From positions 1 to 64,000 of the forward strand of contig WJIN01000301.1 in NCBI GenBank assembly GCA_014730295.1: a stretch of 64,000 nucleotides of DNA, in the 5' to 3' direction. Positions 8,296 to 16,902 of the stretch are shown here, one piece after another. Position numbers and translations under genes: made by a program. Within the stretch, counting starts at the first letter, position 1. Every line of letters starts with the position of its first letter. Source of the stretch: Promethearchaeota archaeon. GTDB taxonomy: Archaea; Asgardarchaeota; Lokiarchaeia; Sigynarchaeales; SOKP01. The notes under the pieces are model-generated. The model ran no database searches and was not told the origin of the DNA. It saw only the letters and a program-made list of their open reading frames with translations.

Positions 8296-8928
8296 ATGGT
8301 TGTAGTTAGATATTTGGGGAGAGCATGTGTGGAAATCATAAGTGATAATGACCATATCGTTATCGATCCTAATTTTGTTGAACTTCCAAGAAAAGGTGTA
8401 AATAAAATACTATTGAGTCATGAACACGATGACCACCTTTCCAATGAAGATATTTTGAAGATATACGAAAAATATGCCAGAGAAAATAAACAACTCAAAA
8501 TTTTTGGACCAAAATCAACAAAAGAAAAAGTTGCGTTTGAGAAACTTTATGTAGTTAAAGCTGGCACGGTCATTGACTTGAAAGATGGAAAAATAGACGT
8601 ATACAGTATTGATTGTTGGGGTGCTGATTCTTGCTTGGCATATCTGGTAAATATTGACGGAAAACGAATTTTACATACCGCAGATTCAGCCAATTATTCC
8701 GATAGGTTGCGAAATATCGAAAAAGCAGTAGATTGTTGCTTCGTAGCGTGTTTTGAAGATTATTATGACAACTATTTGCATTTTGTCAAAACTATTCTTC
8801 CAAAATTAGCAGTTCCTTACCATTTTGGTCCTGATGAGATGCAAATGGGCGAGAATTTGGTTGAATATTTTAAAAAAAATTATTTAAAAGTAGAATTATA
8901 CAATCCCGGAGAAGAAATATCTATTTAA
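8296..8928 (+). CDS. Metallo-beta-lactamase-fold hydrolase (UlaG-like), intact metal site
   Basis: The 210-residue protein has the MBL zinc motif SHEHDDHLS (H42, H44, D46, H47), a second metal region HTADSANYSD and a terminal PYHFGPDEM. The short length and the order resemble UlaG-like or archaeal MBL-fold hydrolases. The substrate is unknown. A clear paralogue at 12480-13115 shares the LG(R)xC, IIDPN, HTADSAxxSDRLRN and PYHF blocks but lacks the main metal motif. The stop overlaps the convergent ArsR gene by 8 bp. Confidence 0.8.
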   Translation: MVVVRYLGRACVEIISDNDHIVIDPNFVELPRKGVNKILLSHEHDDHLSNEDILKIYEKYARENKQLKIFGPKSTKEKVAFEKLYVVKAGTVIDLKDGKIDVYSIDCWGADSCLAYLVNIDGKRILHTADSANYSDRLRNIEKAVDCCFVACFEDYYDNYLHFVKTILPKLAVPYHFGPDEMQMGENLVEYFKKNYLKVELYNPGEEISI

Positions 8929-9274
8929 AGTCAATTTTCAATGTCTTAATAATCAATTCCCATTGCTTTTCCTTCGAGATGATGCCGCTCTCAACAATTA
9001 ATTTCTTTCCTTCAATTAATCCCGCGTTTTCTAATTCTCTCAAATGATAATAAAGGGTTGGTTTTTTGAGCTTTTTATGATGAGCATGTAAACATAATCC
9101 TTCACAATTATTATTTTTAGCAACTTTATCATTGTGAGCATGTTTTAAAGTATTGTAGATTTCCTCTGATGTTTTGGGCTCGTCCTTAATTATCTTAATG
9201 ATATCCCATCGAATAGGACAATGGAGCGCTTTAATATAAGTTTCAATGTCATTTAAATCAATTTCTTTGGTCAT
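8921..9274 (-). CDS. ArsR-family regulator with Cys/His-rich insertion, probable metal sensor
   Basis: The 117-residue winged helix (CPIRWDIIKIIKDEPKTSEEI, then KKPTLYYHLRELENAGLI) is interrupted between the two DNA-binding helices by a loop, NNNCEGLCLHAHHKK. It holds two Cys and three His, a plausible metal-binding patch. The gene diverges from a Cys-rich 53-residue gene and an ABC exporter, with a palindrome at 9353-9374 in the shared promoter region. It may derepress the exporter operon on binding a metal. The start has a GAGGT ribosome-binding site. Confidence 0.8.
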   Translation of the reverse strand: MTKEIDLNDIETYIKALHCPIRWDIIKIIKDEPKTSEEIYNTLKHAHNDKVAKNNNCEGLCLHAHHKKLKKPTLYYHLRELENAGLIEGKKLIVESGIISKEKQWELIIKTLKIDFK

Positions 9275-9352
9275 TTTTACCTCAGTTTTTTCTCAGTAAT
9301 AACAGACTTTTAGATATATTTAAATATAATTAAGTAATAGATTTAATTAAGT

Positions 9353-9374
9353 CCCATACTTAACTGAGTGTGGG
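9353..9374. promoter_or_regulatory. Imperfect 22-base palindrome between divergent genes
   Basis: The half sites CCCATACT and AGTGTGGG flank a six-base centre, and 16 of 22 positions are symmetric. It sits between the Cys/His-rich ArsR regulator and the Cys-rich small gene, about 70 bases before the latter's start. That is the place expected of an operator for the regulator. Binding is inferred. Confidence 0.45.
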
Positions 9375-9441
9375 GTTTAAGTGTAATAATATTAGTTCAA
9401 TTTAGGTTAAAAATTTAATTTATTATAAGGAGATATAAAAA

Positions 9442-9603
9442 ATGAAAGTTAAAGAATCAGAAGGATGTGCATGCGATAAGCCCGACATTAAAGAAAAGTT
9501 TGATGGAGGTCATTGCTCCCTAAATCAAATCATTAAATGTCATGGTGATCAACCAATTGATGAACTTTTCAAGCACATAGAATTAGAAAAGGACAATGAA
9601 TAA
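9442..9603 (+). CDS. 53-residue Cys/His-rich protein, possible metal-binding peptide
   Basis: The start has a strong AAGGAG ribosome-binding site seven bases upstream. The product has a CAC near the N-terminus (C9, C11), HC (H24, C25) and CHGD (C34, H35), with an acidic helical tail. I do not recognise a named family. Its position, divergent from a Cys/His-rich ArsR regulator and 174 bp before an ABC exporter, suggests a metal-binding or metal-delivery peptide in the same response. The ligands and metal are unknown. Confidence 0.6.
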   Translation: MKVKESEGCACDKPDIKEKFDGGHCSLNQIIKCHGDQPIDELFKHIELEKDNE

Positions 9604-9777
9604 AGATTAGATGGCGAATAGAATGATACCATCTATGATTTAAAATCTATTACCAATTTTTTTAATATTGAGTAAAACAAGGTTAAATATATGGATAAAA
9701 AAAGTTGTAAATAAAAAAAACTCACAAAAAATATTCTAGAGAATGAGACATAAAAAAATTAAAATTAGGTGAAATAA

Positions 9778-10713
9778 ATGGAACAAAACGTTATAGAAGT
9801 ATATGGTCTCACAAAAGATTTCGGAGAGATTTTAGCAGTTGATAAGATAGATTTTTCGGTGAATGAGGGTGAGATTTTTGGATTTCTGGGACCAAATGGA
9901 GCGGGAAAAACCACCACAATTCGAATGATGACGGGGGTGTTGAAGCCTACTTCGGGAACAATTGAAATCTATGGAAAAAATATCTGGAAACATCAAATAA
10001 TGGTTAAGCAGATTCTTGGGAACGTTCCCGAAATGGCGAATGTGTACATGGACTTAACAGGACTTCAGAATCTAAACTTTATTGGTGAAGTATATGGGAT
10101 CCCTAAAGAAGTACGAAATGAACGCGCTTTAAAGCTGCTGAAGAAATTTGAACTGTTTGGGAGAAAAGATGCCCTAGCAAAAAGATATTCAAAAGGAATG
10201 AAACAAAGATTATTACTCTGTATGGCTCTTATGAGTGAACCGAAGATTTTATTTTTAGATGAACCCACCTCAGGATTAGATGTGCAGTCTAGTATCATTA
10301 TCAAGAATCTAATAAAAGAATATAACCAAAATGGAATGACTATATTTCTGACAACTCATAATATGGATGTAGCGAACGAGATGTGCCAAAGAATTGCGAT
10401 AATTAACCGAGGGAAAATTATTCGACTAGACACTCCGGATAACCTACGAGCGATTGAAAAAGAATATCAGGCAATTGATCTGCATCTTTCAGAAAAAGTA
10501 GATCTTGCTGATTTGGAGTCATTAAACGGTATAGATACGGTAAAGGAAGTGAAAACGTATTATCATCTTGTAGTAAACGACATTGATGCTGCCATTGAAC
10601 AAATTATCGCTTTTACAAGAGCTCAAAATATTAAAATTAAAAAACTCAATACACCAGAACCTTCTTTAGAGGAGGTATTCATCAATGTAATTAATGGAGG
10701 GGAGAACAATTAA
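9778..10713 (+). CDS. ABC-2 exporter ATP-binding protein
   Basis: The 311-residue protein has all ABC ATPase motifs: Walker A GPNGAGKTTT, a signature YSKGMKQRLLL, Walker B ILFLDEPTSGLD and a H-loop TTHNMD. A C-terminal extension typical of drug-exporter ATPases follows (residues about 225-311). AGGTGA precedes the ATG. The permease gene overlaps its 3' end by 20 bp, so both are translated together. With the upstream metal-sensor-like regulator and Cys-rich peptide, the exporter may move a metal complex or a toxic compound. Confidence 0.9.
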   Translation: MEQNVIEVYGLTKDFGEILAVDKIDFSVNEGEIFGFLGPNGAGKTTTIRMMTGVLKPTSGTIEIYGKNIWKHQIMVKQILGNVPEMANVYMDLTGLQNLNFIGEVYGIPKEVRNERALKLLKKFELFGRKDALAKRYSKGMKQRLLLCMALMSEPKILFLDEPTSGLDVQSSIIIKNLIKEYNQNGMTIFLTTHNMDVANEMCQRIAIINRGKIIRLDTPDNLRAIEKEYQAIDLHLSEKVDLADLESLNGIDTVKEVKTYYHLVVNDIDAAIEQIIAFTRAQNIKIKKLNTPEPSLEEVFINVINGGENN

Positions 10714-11494
10714 AGAAGACATTTTTAAAGAGCAATCAAAATTGGATATACTAATTGAACAAATAAGACGTTCATTTGCAGTGGCAAAAAAAGATCTCCG
10801 TATCTATTATAATAAAGGACCCGTTGTAATACAAGGGATTTTATTTCCCATAATGCTCTTCTTAGCCTTTACTGTGGGGAGAAACATCGTCCCAGTTTAT
10901 ATCATAACCGGCTTAATGGCGATGGTGCTCTTCCTCACATCAACCTCCATAGGGCCAGTAGTCTTTCCATGGGAAACTCGTCAAAAGACATTGGAACGAT
11001 TGATAACATGCCCAATTTCTATTAAAACTATCTTGTTGGGAAATGTGTGGAGTTCTTTTATGTTTGGATGTATTTTCTCAAGCGTCCCGTTAATACTTGG
11101 AATCATTTTCTTCGGGCTTTGGAAAAGCATGAATTTATTCATCATTATCCCGGGAATTTTATTAGCTGCATTTGCGTTTTCCTCCTTCAGCTTAATTCTC
11201 TCGGTACCCCCCACAGACACCCCCGCTAGCACGATGATACTTACCATTATTATTAAATTTCCGCTGATTTTTATTAGTCCCTTATTTATACCGATATCGG
11301 TAAATGCTATGTATCTTATCTCCCCGTTGACGTTTTTCTTAGATATATTGAATATGGGGTTGGGTACATCAAGTGGATTGGGATCTTTTGGACTTCTCAT
11401 TGATTTCGGGTATCTGATATTATTTGGCTTCGGATTTTTATTCTTGGCATTTAAATTACATTCCAAAACCCTTCAAAAGCGGTTTAAAGGTTAG
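10694..11494 (+). CDS. ABC-2 type transporter permease
   Basis: The 266-residue protein has about six membrane helices after a cytosolic N-terminus. The CPISIKTILLGNVWSSFMFG region and a terminal hydrophobic pair are typical of the ABC-2 (type V exporter) permease family. It overlaps the ATPase gene by 20 bp and both form one exporter. The start codon is uncertain. The ATG at 10694 has no convincing ribosome-binding site, while GGAGG just downstream might serve a later non-ATG start. Confidence 0.85.
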   Translation: MEGRTIKEDIFKEQSKLDILIEQIRRSFAVAKKDLRIYYNKGPVVIQGILFPIMLFLAFTVGRNIVPVYIITGLMAMVLFLTSTSIGPVVFPWETRQKTLERLITCPISIKTILLGNVWSSFMFGCIFSSVPLILGIIFFGLWKSMNLFIIIPGILLAAFAFSSFSLILSVPPTDTPASTMILTIIIKFPLIFISPLFIPISVNAMYLISPLTFFLDILNMGLGTSSGLGSFGLLIDFGYLILFGFGFLFLAFKLHSKTLQKRFKG

Positions 11495-11534
11495 ATGAAA
11501 TTAAAAGACTCAAATAAACCCAAAAAGAAGTGAT

Positions 11535-11552
11535 CTTTTTTTAATCTTTTTT
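11535..11552 (+). terminator. T-rich tract after ABC exporter operon
   Basis: Two runs of T separated by AA and C follow the permease stop by about 40 bp. Archaeal RNA polymerase ends transcription on T-rich stretches without needing a hairpin. None is seen here, so this is a likely terminator only by position. Confidence 0.35.
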
Positions 11553-11669
11553 GCTTGAAAAATAGTTGTTTTTCGAAAATTCCTTATCTCAGCGTTTCAA
11601 TAAAAGATAAAAGTTATAATACATAATATAATATATATACTCTTTATACTTTCAAGGAGTTAAACAAAC

Positions 11670-12308
11670 ATGTCCATGCAAAGAATCATTACTCAATTAC
11701 ATGAAAATAACAAGGAGTTTACTACCTCAGACGAGCTAAAGGAATACAGTCAAAAGCTCTACTATAACTATAATAATGTCATTAGCTATTTATTAAAACA
11801 AGGATATCTCTTAAAAATCTTTAAGGGTATTTTCTATGTCAAAAGCGATGAGGAGTATAAGAATAATAAACTCAAATATTCACTATTGGAATTGGTTGGA
11901 AAGGGGTTGGAATTAAAGGGGATTAGCAAATGGTATTATGGCCTTTATACCGCTTTGAAGTTAAATCAATATCCAGTAGAAGAAGAAAAAGATTTATTTT
12001 TTATTATGAGCGACCGTCTCTTTAAAACTAAGCCAGTGGAAATTTCGGGACATTCTTTTAAATTTATTAAGTTAAAGTATTCTCTTTTTGACTTTGGCAT
12101 AATCGATCAAAAAGTTAAGTTTTCTAATTTAGAAAAAACGGTACTAGACTTCATTTATCTATGGAAATACAACGGGATTCATGCACAAAAGATTGTGGTC
12201 GATATAGCCGAGTATATGGATAAGGTGGAGGAGGAAAAGATATTAAAATATGCCCAGTATTATCCAAAAAGTAATAAAAGAATTCTTGAGGAAGCTCTAA
12301 AAAAATAG
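11670..12308 (+). CDS. Orphan AbiEi-type antitoxin/regulator
   Basis: An N-terminal winged helix (YNNVISYLLKQGYLLKIFKG then IFYV) is followed by the AbiEi body. The YYGLYTALKLNQ stretch, FFIMSDRLFKTKPVEISG and VKFSNLEKTVLDFIYL match the antitoxin side of type IV AbiE systems. In those systems the antitoxin represses transcription and its partner AbiEii is a nucleotidyltransferase toxin. No such nucleotidyltransferase gene lies next to it: the next gene is an MBL-fold protein 171 bp away. A strong AAGGAG precedes the start, downstream of an AT-only TATA region. Confidence 0.75.
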   Translation: MSMQRIITQLHENNKEFTTSDELKEYSQKLYYNYNNVISYLLKQGYLLKIFKGIFYVKSDEEYKNNKLKYSLLELVGKGLELKGISKWYYGLYTALKLNQYPVEEEKDLFFIMSDRLFKTKPVEISGHSFKFIKLKYSLFDFGIIDQKVKFSNLEKTVLDFIYLWKYNGIHAQKIVVDIAEYMDKVEEEKILKYAQYYPKSNKRILEEALKK

Positions 12309-12479
12309 TATAATGAATAATTTAATTCAAATTTAGGACCTCTTCTCATTTTATATATATCTTCTCCCCTTTTATGATTAGATATATCAATACTTTAAAA
12401 TACAAATCATTATAAAGAAATAGTCACATTAATACTCAAAGATTATTTTATACCATTATTTTATTTTATGTGATGAAAG

Positions 12480-13115
12480 ATGGTTGTCACTTGTCGTTTT
12501 TTAGGTAGGTCTTGTTTAGAATTAATTACGCTTAAAGGGCATTTTATTATTGATCCTAATTATTTACTTCCGCCCACAGAAGGAATAGGGCGTGTATTTT
12601 TCACACAAGGAAATATGTATCATTTTGATCCTCAAAAAATAAAAGAAATTCAAGAAAAATATGGTCCAGAAGAGGAAGAAGAGTTAGAAATTTATGGTCC
12701 TACGATTTTAGAAGAAGAAACTGAATTTGATATTAAAAAAGTGAAAGATGGAAAAACTATAGGTTTTGAGGATACGAATGTGGAAATATTTGGGGTAGAA
12801 TGTAAAAACGCGGAAGAATGTTTTTCCTATGTGTTTACTATCGGGGAGGTTAGGGTTCTTCATACCGCAGATTCAGCTCATTTTTCTGACAGATTGCGAA
12901 ATTTTCAGGAAAAAATCGATTTTTGTTTCATATCTTGTGAGGAGGAGAATTTTGATAATTATCTGGCATTTCTACAAAAGCTCAATCCGAAAGTTACCTT
13001 TCCGTATCATTTTATTGAGGGCGAGGAGGATCGGGCGAGGAAATTGGTTGAATATTTAATGAATAATGGATTAGAATCCTCATTTTTAGAAATCGGGGAT
13101 GAGTTCGAGTTTTAG
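12480..13115 (+). CDS. Metallo-beta-lactamase-fold paralogue lacking the zinc motif
   Basis: This 211-residue protein is a clear paralogue of the one at 8296-8928, with the same opening FLGRSC, IIDPNY, HTADSAHFSDRLRN and PYHF. Where the paralogue has SHEHDDHLS, it reads TQGNMYHFD (residues 42-50), so three of the four metal residues (H, H and D) are gone and only the last His is kept. The later HTADS metal residues remain. It is probably catalytically inactive in the usual sense and may bind a ligand or the paralogue. No frameshift or internal stop is present, so it appears selected. Confidence 0.75.
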   Translation: MVVTCRFLGRSCLELITLKGHFIIDPNYLLPPTEGIGRVFFTQGNMYHFDPQKIKEIQEKYGPEEEEELEIYGPTILEEETEFDIKKVKDGKTIGFEDTNVEIFGVECKNAEECFSYVFTIGEVRVLHTADSAHFSDRLRNFQEKIDFCFISCEEENFDNYLAFLQKLNPKVTFPYHFIEGEEDRARKLVEYLMNNGLESSFLEIGDEFEF

Positions 13116-13210
13116 GAATCAGTTTCTATAGTGTGTCCATTTTTTTATCTTAATCATAACTATATACTTCTTTATATCTAATTAAGAAAAATAGTTTGTT
13201 TTATTACTGT

Positions 13211-13759
13211 ATGACAGAAGAGTGGATTAATTCAAGAGGAGAAAAAGTATTAAGAGAATTGGGGATTTCAGAATCACAGAAAGTTGTTGATTTTGGTTCT
13301 GGAGAGGGAATTTATACTATAATTGCGTCCCAGATAGTGGGCGCTTCTGGGAGAATATTTAGCATTGATAATGATAAAGCCATTTTAGATGAGCTAAAAC
13401 AGAAATTAAGATTAAAAAAGATTCAAAATGTTAAACTATTTCTTATGTCTAATGAGATTGAATTACCGCTTGCAGATAACTCAGTGGATATATTTTTGCT
13501 ATTTGATGTATATCATTTATTAGATACTCATCAGAGAAAAAAGATAATAGAAGAAGCAGCCAGAGTGCTACAGAAAAGCGGATTGTTATTGTATCACGCA
13601 ACTCACTTAAAATCCTATAATATAAAAATTGAGCGTGTAAAGAATCGGATGATCAAAAATGGATTGATCTTCAAACAAAAGGTTAAAAAACTGATGTTTC
13701 ACTGGAGTTGGATTGAAGAGGGGTTGATATTGATTTTTTCTAAAATTACTAAAGAATAG
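13211..13759 (+). CDS. Class I SAM-dependent methyltransferase
   Basis: The motif VVDFGSGEGIYT gives the SAM-binding loop and the next strand ends in FSIDND. A post-motif ARVLQKSGLLLYHAT is present. It belongs to the Methyltransf_11/25 class with no substrate clue. I prefer the ATG at 13211. An in-frame TTG at 13196 would add FYYC-type residues without family support. It stands 95 bp after the MBL-fold paralogue and 208 bp before the Hsp20 gene. Confidence 0.75.
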   Translation: MTEEWINSRGEKVLRELGISESQKVVDFGSGEGIYTIIASQIVGASGRIFSIDNDKAILDELKQKLRLKKIQNVKLFLMSNEIELPLADNSVDIFLLFDVYHLLDTHQRKKIIEEAARVLQKSGLLLYHATHLKSYNIKIERVKNRMIKNGLIFKQKVKKLMFHWSWIEEGLILIFSKITKE

Positions 13760-13967
13760 GATTAGGTTTATCTAATTTTTTTCAAAAGATAATATACCTT
13801 ATCGATTAATCGATTTAATCTATGAAGAAGATTAATACTTAAAACTAGAATAATTAGTTTTCTTACATTTTTTAGGGATAAATTTCAATTTCTTTATATT
13901 TTATCAAATCAACATTAAAATATTTTTTTTTACACCTAAATACTGAAAAAAAATATAAGGTGAGAAA

Positions 13968-14321
13968 ATGACGGAATCAATAATGAAAGAGGGAGAGGAA
14001 AAAGAAGAAATAAAAAAGGATGAACCGAGAAAGCGAATTTTTTCACCAGAGATGTGTTCATATTCCAACGAGGAAAATACAGGCTATGTTATTGAAGTAG
14101 TTTTGCCCGGAGTTGAAAAGGATACTATCCATCTCAAAATGACAAATGAAGATATCTTCGTAACTGGGGAAAGTGATGCAATACGATATGTGGGCTCATA
14201 TGGTTTATGCTGCCCCGTGGATACAAATAAAGCGCGAGCGAGATACAATAATGGTTTACTCAGAATTGAAGCGCCTTTCGAAGATATCGACTTAAAAACC
14301 GTTGAAGTCGATATTGAATAA
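13968..14321 (+). CDS. Hsp20/alpha-crystallin-family small heat-shock-like protein
   Basis: After a charged N-terminal arm of about 40 residues comes the alpha-crystallin core. It has the strands YVIEVVLPGVEKDTIHLKM and IFVTGESD, and closes with RARYNNGLLRIEAPF, which matches the A-x-x-x-n-G-v-L consensus. The terminal I-x-I tail motif for oligomerisation is not obvious. A Cys-Cys pair occurs in the middle (GLCCPVD). AAGGTGAG supports the start. It converges with the MBL gene, 24 bp apart. Confidence 0.75.
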   Translation: MTESIMKEGEEKEEIKKDEPRKRIFSPEMCSYSNEENTGYVIEVVLPGVEKDTIHLKMTNEDIFVTGESDAIRYVGSYGLCCPVDTNKARARYNNGLLRIEAPFEDIDLKTVEVDIE

Positions 14322-14345
14322 ACCAATCCTTCTATTTCTTCTTTT

Positions 14346-15413
14346 TTATTTTTTTAAAATCCACCATAACTCAGAGTTTTGTTCTACGCTCTTGATTTTT
14401 TTCAAACGTTCAAGTTCTCTCAACAAATTTCGATTTGAAATTAACTCTGATGCTTCTGCTATGATGATGCTGTCTTGAAAGAAAGGTTGATTGACTAAAT
14501 ACTTCTGAAACCGTTCTTTGTTTTTTTTAAAGGTAATATTAGTAATTTGTGTCAAGCTTAATTTTCCGTTCTGCTTTAACAATGTCAAGATCTGGTTTTC
14601 TTTGCGCAGTATGCTTGAATAGAATTGTTTTAAGCGAATAATCAAATTATCTGTAATCGGATTTGTTCCATGTCCAGATAATATCATATGAATGTCTTTC
14701 TTTTTCACTAATTCTTTAGCGAATATAATCGAATCTTTTAAATCTGAGACATTAGTAAGATTTCCAGATATATTAGCGCCTAACCTACTTAAATGAATAT
14801 CAGAACTAAATAGTGTATTATTAGATTCATCAAGGAAAAAGCACATTCCTGGTGAATGTCCTGGCACATGAATTACTCGCAAATCGCCTTCCAAATGGTC
14901 TCCATCTTCAAACCTTTTATCAATCGTTCTAGGTTTAATATTCCAAATATCAAAAATCATCTGCAAACTCTTGTTTACCTTAATTTTGGGATCTTTAGTA
15001 ATATTAAACTGGATAGCTGCCAAAAAGTCTCGATATTTTTGATTTTGTTGAAGAAGAGAAAGATCAAACAGTAGATTAAAATAATCTTTTACTGATTCAA
15101 TGAAATTGACTTCGAAAGAATGAATTAACGTACGGATTTCGGGATTTACACTTTTCAGATAATCTATAAGAGCCAAATGATCACTATGCGAATGAGTAAG
15201 ATATATATATTTTAAATCAGAAACATCAACCTTATTTATCTTCAGTGCTTCCTTTAGCTGCTTTTTTGAGATTCCAGGATCAATTATGGCAAATTCATTT
15301 GGGTTGATTTTAATAAGATAAGAATTACAAGTGTTAAAATTAAAACTGATCATAGATTCTTGAGGGATTAAAGTGGTTTTTTCATTTATTTTTACACAAT
15401 TTTTCAATCTCAA
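14346..15413 (-). CDS. Metallo-beta-lactamase-fold hydrolase at the end of the acyl-CoA operon
   Basis: The 355-residue protein has the complete glyoxalase II-like zinc motif LTHSHSDHLALI, then VPGHSPGMCFF and LFSSDIHLSRLG, and a late ILSGHG. A C-terminal region of about 90 residues has winged-helix character (QNGKLSLTQITN). It starts six bases after the end of the acyl-CoA synthetase alpha gene and is the last gene of that operon. A thioesterase-like role on acyl-CoA is a reasonable inference. The family also includes lactonases and ribonucleases. Confidence 0.8.
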   Translation of the reverse strand: MRLKNCVKINEKTTLIPQESMISFNFNTCNSYLIKINPNEFAIIDPGISKKQLKEALKINKVDVSDLKYIYLTHSHSDHLALIDYLKSVNPEIRTLIHSFEVNFIESVKDYFNLLFDLSLLQQNQKYRDFLAAIQFNITKDPKIKVNKSLQMIFDIWNIKPRTIDKRFEDGDHLEGDLRVIHVPGHSPGMCFFLDESNNTLFSSDIHLSRLGANISGNLTNVSDLKDSIIFAKELVKKKDIHMILSGHGTNPITDNLIIRLKQFYSSILRKENQILTLLKQNGKLSLTQITNITFKKNKERFQKYLVNQPFFQDSIIIAEASELISNRNLLRELERLKKIKSVEQNSELWWILKK

Positions 15414-15419
15414 TTTTAG

Positions 15420-16901
15420 CTAGTAGCTGACTTCTCCCTCCAAATTTAATTTGTTTTGTAAAAATTGCGAATATTGCCACATTCGAATGAGCACCCATAC
15501 TCCTTCCTCCGGGTAAAATACAGGAATACCGTTATCTTGTAAAAAGGCCACGAATTTTTCCTTCCTCGTATTATAGCACGTCAAGATAATAGGCTTATCA
15601 TATTTTTTTTTAAAACTTATCAATTCCTCAAAAATTGCAATGAAAAACTCGTGCATCATATCTCCGAAATATTTCATCGTTACAACGCTCGGATTATTTT
15701 TCATATAATCAGGAACGTTTACTAAGTTTTTATGGTATTCTGAACCCATTAATCCATAAATAATAAGAGAGTCAATCTCATCACTCTTTAGCAGGATGTC
15801 GGGTAAAACATTCAAATAATTTTGCATGTCATCGGAATAAGTGAGATCGATTGGATTCACGGTAGAGGCGGTTTCAGGCATCCAAGGTTTCAATTTTTCT
15901 TGAATTTCTGTGCTTAGTATGGGAACTTTCATTTTGTTAGTTTCCAATAAATCTGACATAAGGGTCCCTGGCCCCCCTCCCATTGTTAAAATGCCCACTT
16001 TATTACCTTTTGGTAAAGGAAGTGACTCAAAAGCTTGGAGAAGATTAAGCATCTCTATACTATTTTTCACTTTCACTGCTCCAGTTTGCTCACATATAGA
16101 ATCTATAATATAACCCGGAGAGGTTATAGCTGCAGTATGAGATTTTGCAGAACGCGTACCGGCATCTGTCTGACCTATTGGGATGATAACAATTGGTTTT
16201 TTCATATTAATACGTTCAATCGCATCAATAAATTCTATTCCTCGTCTAACGGCTTCAAAATATATACCAATACATGTTGTATCTTTGTCTTTTTCAAAGG
16301 CATGGAGATAATCTACTAGATCTGTATTGACTTCATTTCCGACGGAAACTATTTTTGAGATTCCCAGGCCGATTTTTTCGCTAATCGCGATAAGTGGCTG
16401 AACCGCATAAGTCCCAGATTGGGAAATAATTGCGGCTCCTCCTTTTCTTGGCGGCCATGGTACATGAGTGATATTGATATTGGGCGCTACAACCTCACCC
16501 GAACAATTAGGTCCCATTATTTTCATTCCATACCTCTGAGCAATTTGCTTCATTTTGTTTTGTCCTTCTCGATTACCGACCTCTAAAAAACCTCCAGAAA
16601 GCACAATTGCATGCATAACCCCTTTTTGACCACAATCCTCCAAAATATCATTAATATATTCAGTTGGAGTCGCAATAACCGCTAAATCTATCTCACCGGG
16701 AGCGTCTTTTATATTTCTGTACGCTTTGAATCCCAGAATTTCATCTTCTTTATGATGAATGGGAATTACCTTTCCTTGAAAACCAGCAGAAAGGAGATTG
16801 ATAAGATGTAAGCTCCCGAATTTTTGAAGCATATTTGAGACTCCATAAAACGCAACGGTATCTGGATTAAAAAATCCGTTTAATTCTTCAAGTTTAGACA
16901 T
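15420..16901 (-). CDS. acdA: ADP-forming acyl-CoA synthetase, alpha subunit
   Basis: The 493-residue protein has an N-terminal CoA-binding Rossmann domain (FFNPDTVAFYGVSN), a succinyl-CoA ligase-like middle and the phospho-His motif SAKSHTAAI with H255. The PILTxG-type and GGGPG loops follow. The reaction is acyl-CoA + ADP + phosphate to acid + CoA + ATP, so ATP is made by substrate-level phosphorylation. The beta subunit is encoded immediately upstream with one base between the genes. Length fits the separate alpha subunits of archaeal acid:CoA ligases. The acid is not determined, but the neighbours suggest medium-chain, branched or aromatic acids. Confidence 0.9.
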   Translation of the reverse strand: MSKLEELNGFFNPDTVAFYGVSNMLQKFGSLHLINLLSAGFQGKVIPIHHKEDEILGFKAYRNIKDAPGEIDLAVIATPTEYINDILEDCGQKGVMHAIVLSGGFLEVGNREGQNKMKQIAQRYGMKIMGPNCSGEVVAPNINITHVPWPPRKGGAAIISQSGTYAVQPLIAISEKIGLGISKIVSVGNEVNTDLVDYLHAFEKDKDTTCIGIYFEAVRRGIEFIDAIERINMKKPIVIIPIGQTDAGTRSAKSHTAAITSPGYIIDSICEQTGAVKVKNSIEMLNLLQAFESLPLPKGNKVGILTMGGGPGTLMSDLLETNKMKVPILSTEIQEKLKPWMPETASTVNPIDLTYSDDMQNYLNVLPDILLKSDEIDSLIIYGLMGSEYHKNLVNVPDYMKNNPSVVTMKYFGDMMHEFFIAIFEELISFKKKYDKPIILTCYNTRKEKFVAFLQDNGIPVFYPEEGVWVLIRMWQYSQFLQNKLNLEGEVSY

Positions 16902-16902
16902 T

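Noticed and set aside
11670..13115. A complete type IV toxin-antitoxin system
   Set aside because: The gene after the AbiEi-like protein is an MBL-fold protein, not a nucleotidyltransferase toxin.
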